Below are positions 34,026-42,656 of a stretch of 64,000 bases of DNA, one piece after another. A program made the translations under genes and the position numbers. The number at the start of each line of letters is the position of its first letter. The stretch's first letter is position 1. The stretch covers positions 282,160 to 346,159 of the forward strand of contig JBMOLU010000008.1 of assembly GCA_049325275.1 (NCBI GenBank), in the 5' to 3' direction. Source of the stretch: CAIQJJ01 sp049325275 (GTDB lineage Bacteria; Chloroflexota; Anaerolineae; Anaerolineales; UBA4823). The notes beneath the pieces are model-generated. The model was given only the letters and a program-made list of their open reading frames with translations, did not search any database and was not told the DNA's origin.

Positions 34026-34312
34026 ACGGCGACGTGCGTTCACGTCGCTTGCGACGTGCCACCATCTTTTAGATGTCGCGTTCCACGCCCCGTGTGTGTG
34101 GATGGCGGTTGCGTTCCACAGGCAGCCTTGCCTACGCGGCAGCCTGTCAAGTTGGCCCGCCATGCAAAACTATCAGGTCGGGTATAATTACGCTACTGAA
34201 AGTTTGCAAGTTGAAGGAAACCTGGCTCTGCTGTTTTCAACGGAATATTTCCCGCTAAAGCCGGAAGAGCCGAAAATCTTTGTATAGGTTCTGCATTATT
34301 GGGAGCGAATTT
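34026..34312. other. 287-nt intergenic region with hairpin and repeat copy 2
   Basis: CGACGTG-cgtt-CACGTCG forms a hairpin near 34029-34047. TATAAT lies at 34183-34188. The sequence 34224-34271 begins GGCTCT and ends AGAGCC and contains repeat copy 2 (34244-34271), so this copy could fold as a 48-nt hairpin just before the receiver gene. Confidence 0.5.
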
Positions 34313-34717
34313 ATGCCACTGACTCGCCCATCTCCAAAAGTTCTTATTATCGATGACGATCTGGACACGGTCGGGCTGCTGCGTCTGGTCATGCAGCGAC
34401 GGGGCTACAAGGTAAGCACGGCCACTTGCTGGGAAGAGATCGCCGATCGTTTGCGCATCGCCGATGCAGAAAAACGCAACTTCGACGTGATCATCCTCGA
34501 TATCATGATGCCGGAAAAATCGGGATTCGATATTTACAATGCTTTACTGGTTGCCCTGCACCCGATGCCACCGGTCATCTTTCTCTCTGCAAAGAGTTCC
34601 ATCGAAACGATGGTGAAGGCCCAAGAGTTAGGTGCAGCTCGCTACCTCGTCAAGCCAACGACACCCGATAAGCTAATCGCCACCATCGAAAACGTTTTGC
34701 AGCACGCCGAACATTGA
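34313..34717 (+). CDS. Single-domain response regulator receiver
   Basis: A 134-residue receiver domain. The acidic pair is in VLIIDDDLDT, the phosphoacceptor Asp is in FDVIILDIMMPEKSG near residue 62, the Ser/Thr switch in VIFLSAKSS, and the Lys in YLVKPTTPDK. No output domain. The ATG at 34313 has GGAG 7 nt upstream. It is near a receiver-GGDEF gene (35541-36476), so it may feed c-di-GMP signalling. The cognate kinase is not in this group. Confidence 0.9.
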   Translation: MPLTRPSPKVLIIDDDLDTVGLLRLVMQRRGYKVSTATCWEEIADRLRIADAEKRNFDVIILDIMMPEKSGFDIYNALLVALHPMPPVIFLSAKSSIETMVKAQELGAARYLVKPTTPDKLIATIENVLQHAEH

Positions 34718-34960
34718 GCGCTTACCGAAAGGATAACACCGCACTTCAGAAACTGTGCAGGCACGGATTTCACAGATTCTGTCGAGCGATGCAAAAAACG
34801 TCGTATTCAGCAGCGTCCGCAAAGTCCGTGCCTGAAAAAAGTTAGCGAGTTGGGCTCTGAACGCAAAACGCGGGGTTATTCTTTTGCACCTTCAAAAAGC
34901 GCAAATCACGCGGTAAGTCACGGGGGTAACTTGCCCGCAGAAACCTGATCAAGGAGCGCC
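34718..34960. other. 243-nt intergenic region with inverted repeat
   Basis: CAGGCACGGATTT (34758-34770) pairs with AAAGTCCGTGCCTG (34821-34834), a 13-bp near-perfect stem, with a small ACAGA/TCTGT hairpin inside the 50-nt loop. No coding signal. Confidence 0.5.
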
Positions 34961-35521
34961 GTGACAACAGTCGAAGAGGATTTACGCTATCTCAAAATAG
35001 CACTCGATAGTTTCGAGGCCTATCTGCTATCGCCAACACTGCAATGGCCGCTGGAAAAGCCTACACGCGCGAACCAGCCAGCGACACTGACCATCGAAAA
35101 CTTCCTGCTGGCTCGCCAGCGTTTAAGCAAAAGAGAAATGACGGCCGAACAGGCTTTCGCGTTCGAAGGCCTGATGTCTCGGTTTCATGACTTATCCCAA
35201 CATTGGCGGGCAAACTTCGGCAAAAAAGCATCCCGAGGGTTTCGCCACCGCCTTAACTTGTGGACACAGTACGTCAGCGAACTACACAACGATCCACAAG
35301 CCCATGCCGACCGCTATCCCCATGAAGTACGCCTGCGGGCTATGCTGACCTTGCTATCCCCATACGCAGACGAAGTTTCTCCCGGTGAAGTAAGCCAATT
35401 GGATACCTGTGACCAAAAGCTGCGCGCCATATTCGTTGCCGGTGCGTTTATCTGGCCGGCTGCCTTGCAGGCCTCCTTTCCGGCAGCGCCCTTCTGGTAT
35501 CTCTACGGTTCACCGCAGTGA
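34961..35521 (+). CDS. Protein of unknown function between two receiver genes
   Basis: A 186-residue, mostly helical soluble protein. The GTG at 34961 has AAGGAG upstream. No transmembrane segment or known motif is visible; the C-terminus is Ala/Trp/Tyr-rich (WPAALQASFPAAPFWYLYG). The next gene, a receiver-GGDEF protein, starts 20 nt after its stop, and a single receiver gene precedes it. That context suggests a role in a signalling pathway, but I do not recognise the family. Confidence 0.6.
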   Translation: MTTVEEDLRYLKIALDSFEAYLLSPTLQWPLEKPTRANQPATLTIENFLLARQRLSKREMTAEQAFAFEGLMSRFHDLSQHWRANFGKKASRGFRHRLNLWTQYVSELHNDPQAHADRYPHEVRLRAMLTLLSPYADEVSPGEVSQLDTCDQKLRAIFVAGAFIWPAALQASFPAAPFWYLYGSPQ

Positions 35522-35540
35522 GAGGATATGCTCACACCTT

Positions 35541-36476
35541 ATGAAAATTTTGATTATCGATGACGACAACACGTATCGAAAGCTGCTCTGCAATATTTTA
35601 ACCGGAAAAGGCCATGAAGTCGTCGAAGCAGAGAGCGGCAATGCCGCCTGGGAAATGCTGCAAAGCACCCATTACGCCTTTATCATCACCGACTGGATGA
35701 TGCCCGGCGTCAGCGGCCCAGAACTTGTCTCACGCATCCGCAAGGCCGACTTTCCACACTACACCTACATTATTATGCTCACAGCCCGCAACGCGCGTGA
35801 AGACATCGTCAACGGGCTGGAAGCGGGCGCAGACGACTACCTGACCAAGCCTTTCGATCTGGACGAGCTGCGGGCCCGCGTGGCAATCGGCGAACGCATT
35901 CTGCGCCTTGAATCTCGCCTGCGTACCACCCTGAAACAACTGGAAGTTCTGGCAACCTATGACAGCCTGACCAATTTGCTCAACCGCCGCGCCCTCTACG
36001 AAGCGATCCGCAACGAGTGGAACCGGGCCTACCGCGAAAATCAGGCCATCAGCCTGATCATGTTGGACGTCGATCACTTCAAAGAGATCAACGACCGGCA
36101 CGGGCATCTGGTCGGCGATCAGGCGCTCTGCCACGTGGCCCAGTTGTTGACCCAACACAAACGTTCGTACGACATCATCGGGCGCTGGGGTGGGGAAGAG
36201 TTCCTGTTGCTCTTGCCCAACACCGACTTACACGAGGCCACTTGCGTTGCCGAGCGCCTGCGGCATGCACTTGCGACCACGCCCTTCGAGCTGACGGCGA
36301 GGAAAAAGCTCTTCGTCTTTGCCAGTTTTGGCGTTGCGGGGATCAACTCGCGCAAGAACGAAAACTTCGAGAAATACATTCAACGCGCCGATCAGGCGCT
36401 CTACCAGGCCAAAAACGCCGGCAGGGATCGCGTGTGCGCCTTCGACCAGATCACCCCTCAAGGCTGCGAGGACTGA
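35541..36476 (+). CDS. Response regulator with GGDEF domain (diguanylate cyclase, PleD-like)
   Basis: A 311-residue protein. The receiver (residues 1-120) has KILIIDDDN, the Asp in IITDWMMPGVSG, LTARNARED, and Lys in DDYLTKPFDLDE. The GGDEF domain (about 140-305) has the active motif RWGGEEFLLLL. An RxxD inhibitory site (RSYD) lies 5 residues before GGEEF, so feedback inhibition by c-di-GMP is likely. It makes c-di-GMP on phosphorylation. The ATG at 35541 was chosen to give the normal receiver start. Confidence 0.94.
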   Translation: MKILIIDDDNTYRKLLCNILTGKGHEVVEAESGNAAWEMLQSTHYAFIITDWMMPGVSGPELVSRIRKADFPHYTYIIMLTARNAREDIVNGLEAGADDYLTKPFDLDELRARVAIGERILRLESRLRTTLKQLEVLATYDSLTNLLNRRALYEAIRNEWNRAYRENQAISLIMLDVDHFKEINDRHGHLVGDQALCHVAQLLTQHKRSYDIIGRWGGEEFLLLLPNTDLHEATCVAERLRHALATTPFELTARKKLFVFASFGVAGINSRKNENFEKYIQRADQALYQAKNAGRDRVCAFDQITPQGCED

Positions 36477-37162
36477 ACACACAACAACCAAGACTTTATC
36501 GCCCCTACCGGCTCATCAGGCAGAACGGCGGTAACAGGCTGGCGAAGGAAACCCGCCAGCTTGTCGGTTAACGGCAGCGCCTGCACAGCCCGGGTTGCAT
36601 CGCTCCAATTCGCCGGCAAAAAGCCAATCGCATCAGGATCTGCAGCAACCGCTTCAAGCATGGCCTGGGGGTCAGGGGCCAGAAAAGCGCTCGAAGCAGG
36701 GGCGGGAATCTGCAAGGCTGAAGCAAACACCTGCCAGAGCCAGTCGTCTGCGGCATACACCCACACCTGTATGGGGGCGCCATCGGGCCAATTCGCCTGC
36801 TGCCCACTGAAGACGGCGCCCAGGGCATCGCCCGCCAGCGACACATCCCCCCGCTCAGGATGAACGATAACCTGCAGCGCATCATCCCCCATCCGGTAAA
36901 TGAATGTCCCTTCAGGCGGGTCTCCCCACCAAAGCATCAATTCACCGGCCTGTACATCTCGGAAATCAGGAACTTCCATCCGGTAAAGCGCCAGGCCGGA
37001 AACTGCCTCAGCGCACTGCGCCATGCGCGGCGCCATCCATCGCAAGGCAGGGGGATGGTAGACCGTCAGCGCCTGCGGTGTGGCCGGAGGCGGGAGCGTG
37101 GCCGGCGCAGCGACACAGCCCACCAACAAAACCCCCAGCCCCAACCAGAAACCGAGCTTCAC
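36458..37162 (-). CDS. Lipoprotein with periplasmic-binding-protein-like domain
   Basis: A 234-residue exported lipoprotein. The signal peptide MKLGFWLGLGVLLVGC ends in a clear lipobox (LVGC). The mature part resembles a PBP-like fold, with repeated alpha/beta segments such as AIGFLPANW near residue 195. The GTG at 37162 overlaps the uppP stop as GTGA. A long upstream extension of the frame is antisense-like and rejected. It overlaps the convergent GGDEF gene by 19 nt. Ligand unknown. Confidence 0.7.
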   Translation of the reverse strand: MKLGFWLGLGVLLVGCVAAPATLPPPATPQALTVYHPPALRWMAPRMAQCAEAVSGLALYRMEVPDFRDVQAGELMLWWGDPPEGTFIYRMGDDALQVIVHPERGDVSLAGDALGAVFSGQQANWPDGAPIQVWVYAADDWLWQVFASALQIPAPASSAFLAPDPQAMLEAVAADPDAIGFLPANWSDATRAVQALPLTDKLAGFLRQPVTAVLPDEPVGAIKSWLLCVQSSQP

Positions 37163-37986
37163 CGCCAAACGCTCGCCAGGACAAAGGATACGGCAGCCAG
37201 TACGGCGCAGTAGATGGCGAAATCGTAGAGAGAACGCTTCGCCAGGTAGGCGATCAGCCATCGAATGGCCAGATACCCAATTGCAGCCGCAGAGACAAAG
37301 CCGGCCAGCATGACCGGCAGGAACGCCGCCAGGTCGGGCAACTCCAGCAACCCCAACGACTCGTATACACCGGCAACAAACATCACCGGCAGGCTCAACA
37401 AAAAGGCAAAGCGCGCCGCCGACGGCCGGTCGAAATGACGCGTCATGCCGCCGGCAATCGTCGAACCGGAACGTGAAGCACCCGGGATCACGGCCAGGAC
37501 TTGGGCGCAACCGACCCATAGGGCATCTTTCCAGGTAAAACCATCCAGCCTGCGGCTGCGCCGGCCGAACCGTTCGGCAACCACCAGCAGGATCACCGTC
37601 AGCACCAAACGGATGATCGCTTCGTAAACCTGGAGTTGGAAAAGCCACGCCACGACCGGCTTGAAGACGTAACCGGCGGCCAGGGCGGGCAGCGAACCCA
37701 GGATCAGATACCACCCCATGCGGGCATCCGGGTCGGCAAAAGGCTGCCGCGTCCAGATTCCGGCCAGCCAGGCGCGCGCAACGCGCCACAGGTCGGCCCA
37801 GTAGAAGACAACCAATGCAGCCAGTGTACCCCACTGGACCAGGACGTTATAAGCGAAGACGCCCGGCATTTCGGGGTCGATACCCAGTAGACGCTGTGCT
37901 AACAGAAGATGCGCCGTACTCGAAACGGGGATGAACTCCGTCAGGCCCTGCACAATCCCCAAAATGATCGATTCGAATATGCTCAT
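37159..37986 (-). CDS. uppP: Undecaprenyl-diphosphatase (BacA type)
   Basis: This 275-residue integral membrane enzyme has GLTEFIPVSSTAHL near residue 15 and PGASRSGSTIAGGM near residue 170, the two active-site motifs of UppP. It recycles undecaprenyl diphosphate for peptidoglycan and polysaccharide synthesis and confers bacitracin tolerance. About eight hydrophobic segments are seen. It starts 8 nt after the tgt stop, and the nearby glycosyltransferase region suits its role. Confidence 0.95.
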   Translation of the reverse strand: MSIFESIILGIVQGLTEFIPVSSTAHLLLAQRLLGIDPEMPGVFAYNVLVQWGTLAALVVFYWADLWRVARAWLAGIWTRQPFADPDARMGWYLILGSLPALAAGYVFKPVVAWLFQLQVYEAIIRLVLTVILLVVAERFGRRSRRLDGFTWKDALWVGCAQVLAVIPGASRSGSTIAGGMTRHFDRPSAARFAFLLSLPVMFVAGVYESLGLLELPDLAAFLPVMLAGFVSAAAIGYLAIRWLIAYLAKRSLYDFAIYCAVLAAVSFVLASVWR

Positions 37987-37994
37987 TGGTTTTT

Positions 37995-39107
37995 TTAACG
38001 CTCCGTTTTTTGCGCCGCCTCGGCAAAGGCAGCAAAACGCCCTTCGAGAATGGCCTGGCGCATCTCACCGGCCAGCCGGACGAGGGTGTAAAGGTTATGG
38101 ATCGAAAGCAGCGTAGCCGCCAGCATCTCTTTGGCGACGATCAGGTGGCGCAGGTAGGCACGCGTGTATTGCTGGCAGGTATAGCAGGAACAGGCTTCGT
38201 CGATGGGGCGCGGATCGCGTGCGTGCGTGGCATTCATCAAATTGAGGCGCCCTTGCGTACGCGTAAGCGCCGCGTGATGCCGCGCCAGGCGCGTGGGCAA
38301 GACGCAGTCGAAAATGTCGATGCCTCGGGCAACACCGGCGATTAAATCCTCCACGGTGCCCACACCCATCAGGTAGCGCGGCTTGTTTTCAGGCAGCAGC
38401 GGGTCGAGCACTTCAAGGGTTGCGCGCATTTCATCCTTGGTTTCACCGACCGAAAGGCCGCCAATGGCATGGCCCGGAAAACCCAACGAAGCGATGAATT
38501 CGGCCGACTGCCGGCGCAAATCGGGAAAGACACCTCCCTGGACGATGCCAAACAGCGCCTGGTCCGGACGCCGCTTCGCCTGCAAACAGCGCTCGGCCCA
38601 GGCGTGCGTGCGCTGCATGGCCTTTTCGCTGTAGACGCGGTCGTGGGGCGGGGCGCATTCGTCGAAGGCCATGATGATGTCTGCGCCGAGGTTTTCCTGG
38701 ATGGCGATCGACTTCTCAGGGGTGAAGCGGTGCTGCGAGCCGTCGATATGGCTTTTGAAAGTCACACCGTCGTCGTCGATCTTGCGAATCCCTGCCAGCG
38801 AAAAAACCTGGAAGCCGCCCGAATCCGTGAGCATGGGGTTGGGCCACTGCATGAAGCGGTGCAGGCCACCCATTTCGGCCACCAGCGCGTCCCCAGGACG
38901 CAGGTAAAGATGATAGGTATTCGAAAGCACCAGGGTGGCCCCTAATTCGTGGAGTTGGGCAGGCGTTACCGCCTTCACCGTCGCCTGCGTGCCCACCGGC
39001 GCAAAGACGGGGGTCGGCAAATCGCCGTGCGGTGTGTGGAAAACACCTGCGCGGGCGCGTCCATCCCGGGCTAATATATCAAACTGGAAGCAGTGGGGAG
39101 TAATCAC
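37995..39107 (-). CDS. tgt: tRNA-guanine transglycosylase
   Basis: A 370-residue enzyme. Motifs are ALVLSNTYHLYLRPG near residue 59, the catalytic-region DSGGFQVFSL near residue 95, GVGTVEDLIAGVARGIDIFDCVLPTR near residue 250, and the zinc site CSCYTCQQYTRAYLRHL near residue 306. It exchanges guanine for preQ1 in tRNAs with GUN anticodons. It starts with GTG at 39107, 8 nt after a TATAAT (39116-39121), so it is probably leaderless and heads the tgt-uppP-lipoprotein operon. Confidence 0.96.
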   Translation of the reverse strand: MITPHCFQFDILARDGRARAGVFHTPHGDLPTPVFAPVGTQATVKAVTPAQLHELGATLVLSNTYHLYLRPGDALVAEMGGLHRFMQWPNPMLTDSGGFQVFSLAGIRKIDDDGVTFKSHIDGSQHRFTPEKSIAIQENLGADIIMAFDECAPPHDRVYSEKAMQRTHAWAERCLQAKRRPDQALFGIVQGGVFPDLRRQSAEFIASLGFPGHAIGGLSVGETKDEMRATLEVLDPLLPENKPRYLMGVGTVEDLIAGVARGIDIFDCVLPTRLARHHAALTRTQGRLNLMNATHARDPRPIDEACSCYTCQQYTRAYLRHLIVAKEMLAATLLSIHNLYTLVRLAGEMRQAILEGRFAAFAEAAQKTER

Positions 39108-39115
39108 GAAGGCCG

Positions 39116-39143
39116 ATTATACCCTTATATCGCATGGTATACT
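39116..39143. promoter_or_regulatory. Overlapping divergent promoters of tgt and the glycosyltransferase
   Basis: The minus-strand TATAAT (39116-39121) serves tgt (GTG 39107). The plus-strand TATACT (39138-39143), with TGG before it, serves the glycosyltransferase (GTG 39152). Each -10 occupies the region where the other promoter would have its -35, so simultaneous binding is unlikely. Confidence 0.6.
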
Positions 39144-39151
39144 TCCGCCTC

Positions 39152-40120
39152 GTGAAGCTGATCATCCAAATCCCCTGTTATAACGAAGCCGAAGTCATCC
39201 CAACCACCATCGCCACCCTGCCGCGCCAGATCGCGGGGATCGATTGCGTCGAGTACCTGGTCGTCGACGACGGCAGCCAGGACAACACGGCCGAGGCGGC
39301 GCGGCAGGCGGGCGTCGACCACATCGTCCGGATTCGCCACCAGGGCCTGGCGGGCGCATTCCAGGCGGGGTTGGATGCCTGCCTGAAGTGCGGGGCCGAT
39401 ATCATCGTCAATACCGACGCCGATAACCAGTACCATGCCGATGATATCGAGAAACTGGTCGCGCCCATCCTTGCAGGCCGGGCCGAAATTGTGGTCGGCG
39501 ACCGCGGGGTAGCCACGCTGGAAGTATTCTCCCCCATCAAGCGCAAGTTGCAGCAGTTGGGTAGTTGGGTCGTGTCACAGGCTTCCGGGCTGAAGATTCC
39601 GGACGCCACCAGCGGCTTCCGGGCCTTCAGCCGCGAAGCAGCCATTCACATGTTGGTGTTAAGCCACTATTCGTACACCATCGAGACGCTCATCCAGGCA
39701 GGGGCCAACCGCAAAGCGGTGGAATACGTACCCATCCGCACCAACCCACCCACGCGTCCTTCACGGCTGATGAAGAGCATTCCCCACTTTCTGACCCACT
39801 CCGGCTCGACAATCGTACGGGCGTACACGATGTACCGGCCCTTGCGGGTTTTCACCACATTGGGGACTCTCTTGCTGCTGGCAGGGTTGCTGCCGGGACT
39901 GCGTTTTCTCTACTTCTACCTGACTCAGGGTTCGGCCGGCCACATCCAGTCGTTGATCTTGTCGGCAATCCTGCTGATCGTTGGCTTCCAGGTGTTGTTG
40001 ATCGGGCTGGTGGCCGACCTGATCAATTTCAACCGCAAGATCATGGAACAAACCCTGTACCGGGTGCGGCGCCTGGAACTGCAACGTGACATCGAACAGG
40101 AAATCCATCGCCATGAGTGA
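39152..40120 (+). CDS. Glycosyltransferase family 2 with C-terminal membrane segments (DPM/ArnC-like)
   Basis: This 322-residue protein begins MKLIIQIPCYNEAEVIP, the standard GT2 start, so I take the GTG at 39152 rather than the upstream ATG at 39134. The nucleotide-sugar site is ECLVVDDGSQDNT-like (YLVVDDGSQDNT near residue 36) and NTDADNQY near residue 88. Two hydrophobic helices lie near the C-terminus (residues 235-300). Such enzymes make polyprenyl-phosphate sugars. The next gene, a polytopic protein, overlaps its end by 8 nt. Confidence 0.85.
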   Translation: MKLIIQIPCYNEAEVIPTTIATLPRQIAGIDCVEYLVVDDGSQDNTAEAARQAGVDHIVRIRHQGLAGAFQAGLDACLKCGADIIVNTDADNQYHADDIEKLVAPILAGRAEIVVGDRGVATLEVFSPIKRKLQQLGSWVVSQASGLKIPDATSGFRAFSREAAIHMLVLSHYSYTIETLIQAGANRKAVEYVPIRTNPPTRPSRLMKSIPHFLTHSGSTIVRAYTMYRPLRVFTTLGTLLLLAGLLPGLRFLYFYLTQGSAGHIQSLILSAILLIVGFQVLLIGLVADLINFNRKIMEQTLYRVRRLELQRDIEQEIHRHE

Positions 40121-42656
40121 CAGGTCACCGGAGAACCCTATCGCAGCCTTGCGGAATCTTCTCCGGCAGACGGGGCAGTGGGTGAGGGCGTGGGTGCTCG
40201 GTATGGCGCTCCTACTCGGCCTGGCCGGATGTTCGGCCGCCCCGCAGACCGAGCAAACGGCGCTGACGGAAGAGCGCATCCTGAGCGCAGCCCAGCCCGT
40301 CGGGCAAACCTTCGTGGCGCGCTTCGATGGGCTTTCGGGCGTCTACTTCCATCTTTCCCCGGGGGAAGCCGGCGACGGCGAAGTCGTACTCCATTTACGC
40401 GCCGACCCGCAGGCGACCACGGACCTGGCCGTAGCCTACACAACGCTTGCCGTCCGGTCAGTCACCGGGCCAGGAATTTACGGTTTCTTCGTCCCGGCGC
40501 AGGCTGACTCCGACCAGGCTTACTACTACGCCTTTCTCGAAATCCAGGGCAGCGGCAGCGTCGAAGTCGGCAGCGGCCCTGGGAACAGCTATCTGGACGG
40601 CGCCTTATACCAGAACCACGAACCGCAGGATGCGCAGGCCGTCTTTCAAGTCAGTTATTCTCGCCGGGTGGCCGCCATGGGGTTAATCAAAGAGTTCCTG
40701 GGTTGGGCCGCAGTTTTGTTGGCGGCGATTTTCCTGTACATCATGCCCGGTTGGGGCATCTTTAGCGTTCTCCTGCCGCGTTGGGAACAGTACCACTGGG
40801 CAGAGAAAGCGGGCCTTTCTGCCGGACTGAGCCTGGCGATCTATCCGCTCTTGATCTTGTGGACGGACCTGATCGGCCTGCACCTGGGGGCCGCATACGC
40901 CTGGATTCCGCCACTGCTGGGCGGTTACCTGCTCGCGTGGAACTTCACTCGGCAGGGAATCCCACTGCGGGCAGCGCTGCGTGAGTGGCGCGTTGGCGTT
41001 CGCCCGCAGCGCTTCTGGCCCGACGCCGTACTGGTGCTCTTGCTGGGGCTGGTGATTTTCACCCGTTTCTGGGCGATCCGTTCGCTAGAAGCGCCGCTGT
41101 GGGGCGATGGTTACCAGCACACGATGATCGCACAACTGCTGGTAGAACATGGCGGGCTGTTTACGTCCTGGCAGCCCTACGCCGAGCTGACAACCTTCAC
41201 CTATCATTTCGGCTTTCACAGCCTGGCGGCTGCCCTGTGCTGGCTCACCGGGCAGGACTCACGCCAGGCCGTGTTGTGGGCGGGGCAACTTTTGAATGTC
41301 TTGGCCGTGCTGGCGCTTTATCCCCTCGCAACCCGGGCCGGCGGCAGCCGGTGGGCCGGCATCGTGGCCGTGTTGGTCGCCGGGCTGCTTTCACCAATGC
41401 CGATGAGTTATGTGCTGTGGAGCCGTTACACGCAGTTGGCCGGGCAGGCGATTCTGCCGGTTGCGGTATGGCTGATGTGGCGGACGCTCGACACCGAGCG
41501 GGCGCTCGATGTAGAAAAATTGACGTGGCGCGTCCTGCTTTTGGGCTGGCTTGCCTGGGGCGGTCTGGCGCTGGCGCACTACCGGGTGCTGATTATAGCC
41601 GGGCTGTTCGTTGCCGCTTACTGGCTCCTTTTCCTGCGCCCGGCAAACTGGCAGCGAATATTAAAGGCCACCCTTGCCCTCGGGACAGGAGGCGCAATCC
41701 TGTTCTTACCCTGGTTCGTGCGCGTGTTCGGGGGAAAACTGATGATTGCCCTGGGCATCGAACTGACGACGCCGGCCGGCGCTCTGCCGACGGCCATACA
41801 GGAATACAACAGCTTTGGCGACTTAACCACGTATCTTCCCATTCTGCTGTGGTTGTTGCTTTTCCTGTGCCTGGGATGGCAGTTATGGCAACGGCAGAAG
41901 AACACGGCACTGGTCGGCATATGGTGTGTGCTGCTCTTGCTGGTGGCAAACCCTTATTGGATCGGCCTGCCCGGGGCCGGGGCGATCAACAATTTCGCCA
42001 TCCTGATCATGCTCTACATCCCCGCCGGTTTGATCGTTGGCACGGCGATAGCAACCGGCATCGAAGCGATCGAGGCACGCCTGGAAGGCAAAGCCGCCTG
42101 GCAACCCGTCGCCACGGGCGCCGTTGTGCTTGGCATTGCACTGCTCGGCCTGCATGCGGCCGATCGCATGCGCCAGGTAGACACGTCCCCTTACGCCCTC
42201 GTCACACGCCCCGATGTACGTGCAGCGGCCTGGATACAGAACACGCTGCCAGTCGGCGCAAAGTTTGCCGTTAATTCTTTCCCAGCGTTTACCGGCACAT
42301 CCGTGGTAGGCTCTGACGGTGGTTGGTGGCTGCCGCTGCTGGCCCAACGCCCGACAACCTTGCCGCCATTGCTGTACGTCTCCGAACAAGGTACTGCACC
42401 GAATTATCCGCAAGAAGTGAAGGACTTCGACACGCTGGTACACGAAGCTGGAATGAGCAGTACCGAAGTTATAAAGCAACTACACCAAAAGGGAATCACG
42501 CATGTGTATATCGGGCAGAGACAGGGAACAGTCAACAATCCGCGTTCGGCAATCGAACCAGAAGCACTGTTGGCAAGCCCGCATTTTCAGCTGCTCTACC
42601 ACCAAGATCGGGTATGGGTTTTCAAGTTCTCGCCTGAGAAATTAACGGTTCGGTAG
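40113..42656 (+). CDS. Large polytopic membrane protein with lipobox-like N-terminus (glycosyltransferase-like)
   Basis: This 847-residue protein has an N-terminal hydrophobic segment ending in LLLGLAGC, like a lipoprotein signal. An extracytoplasmic domain of about 150 residues (40-190) and some ten or more transmembrane helices follow. The order is like GT-C-type or DUF6541-type membrane proteins, and it lies directly behind a polyprenyl-phosphate glycosyltransferase, so use of a lipid-linked sugar is likely. I see no certain catalytic motif. The start at 40113 overlaps the preceding gene. It ends convergently within the next gene by 15 nt. Confidence 0.65.
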   Translation: MSDRSPENPIAALRNLLRQTGQWVRAWVLGMALLLGLAGCSAAPQTEQTALTEERILSAAQPVGQTFVARFDGLSGVYFHLSPGEAGDGEVVLHLRADPQATTDLAVAYTTLAVRSVTGPGIYGFFVPAQADSDQAYYYAFLEIQGSGSVEVGSGPGNSYLDGALYQNHEPQDAQAVFQVSYSRRVAAMGLIKEFLGWAAVLLAAIFLYIMPGWGIFSVLLPRWEQYHWAEKAGLSAGLSLAIYPLLILWTDLIGLHLGAAYAWIPPLLGGYLLAWNFTRQGIPLRAALREWRVGVRPQRFWPDAVLVLLLGLVIFTRFWAIRSLEAPLWGDGYQHTMIAQLLVEHGGLFTSWQPYAELTTFTYHFGFHSLAAALCWLTGQDSRQAVLWAGQLLNVLAVLALYPLATRAGGSRWAGIVAVLVAGLLSPMPMSYVLWSRYTQLAGQAILPVAVWLMWRTLDTERALDVEKLTWRVLLLGWLAWGGLALAHYRVLIIAGLFVAAYWLLFLRPANWQRILKATLALGTGGAILFLPWFVRVFGGKLMIALGIELTTPAGALPTAIQEYNSFGDLTTYLPILLWLLLFLCLGWQLWQRQKNTALVGIWCVLLLLVANPYWIGLPGAGAINNFAILIMLYIPAGLIVGTAIATGIEAIEARLEGKAAWQPVATGAVVLGIALLGLHAADRMRQVDTSPYALVTRPDVRAAAWIQNTLPVGAKFAVNSFPAFTGTSVVGSDGGWWLPLLAQRPTTLPPLLYVSEQGTAPNYPQEVKDFDTLVHEAGMSSTEVIKQLHQKGITHVYIGQRQGTVNNPRSAIEPEALLASPHFQLLYHQDRVWVFKFSPEKLTVR

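Noticed and set aside
36458..37834. 458-codon frame reading through uppP
   Set aside because: Only the last 234 codons form a real lipoprotein; the first part is an off-frame reading of the uppP region.
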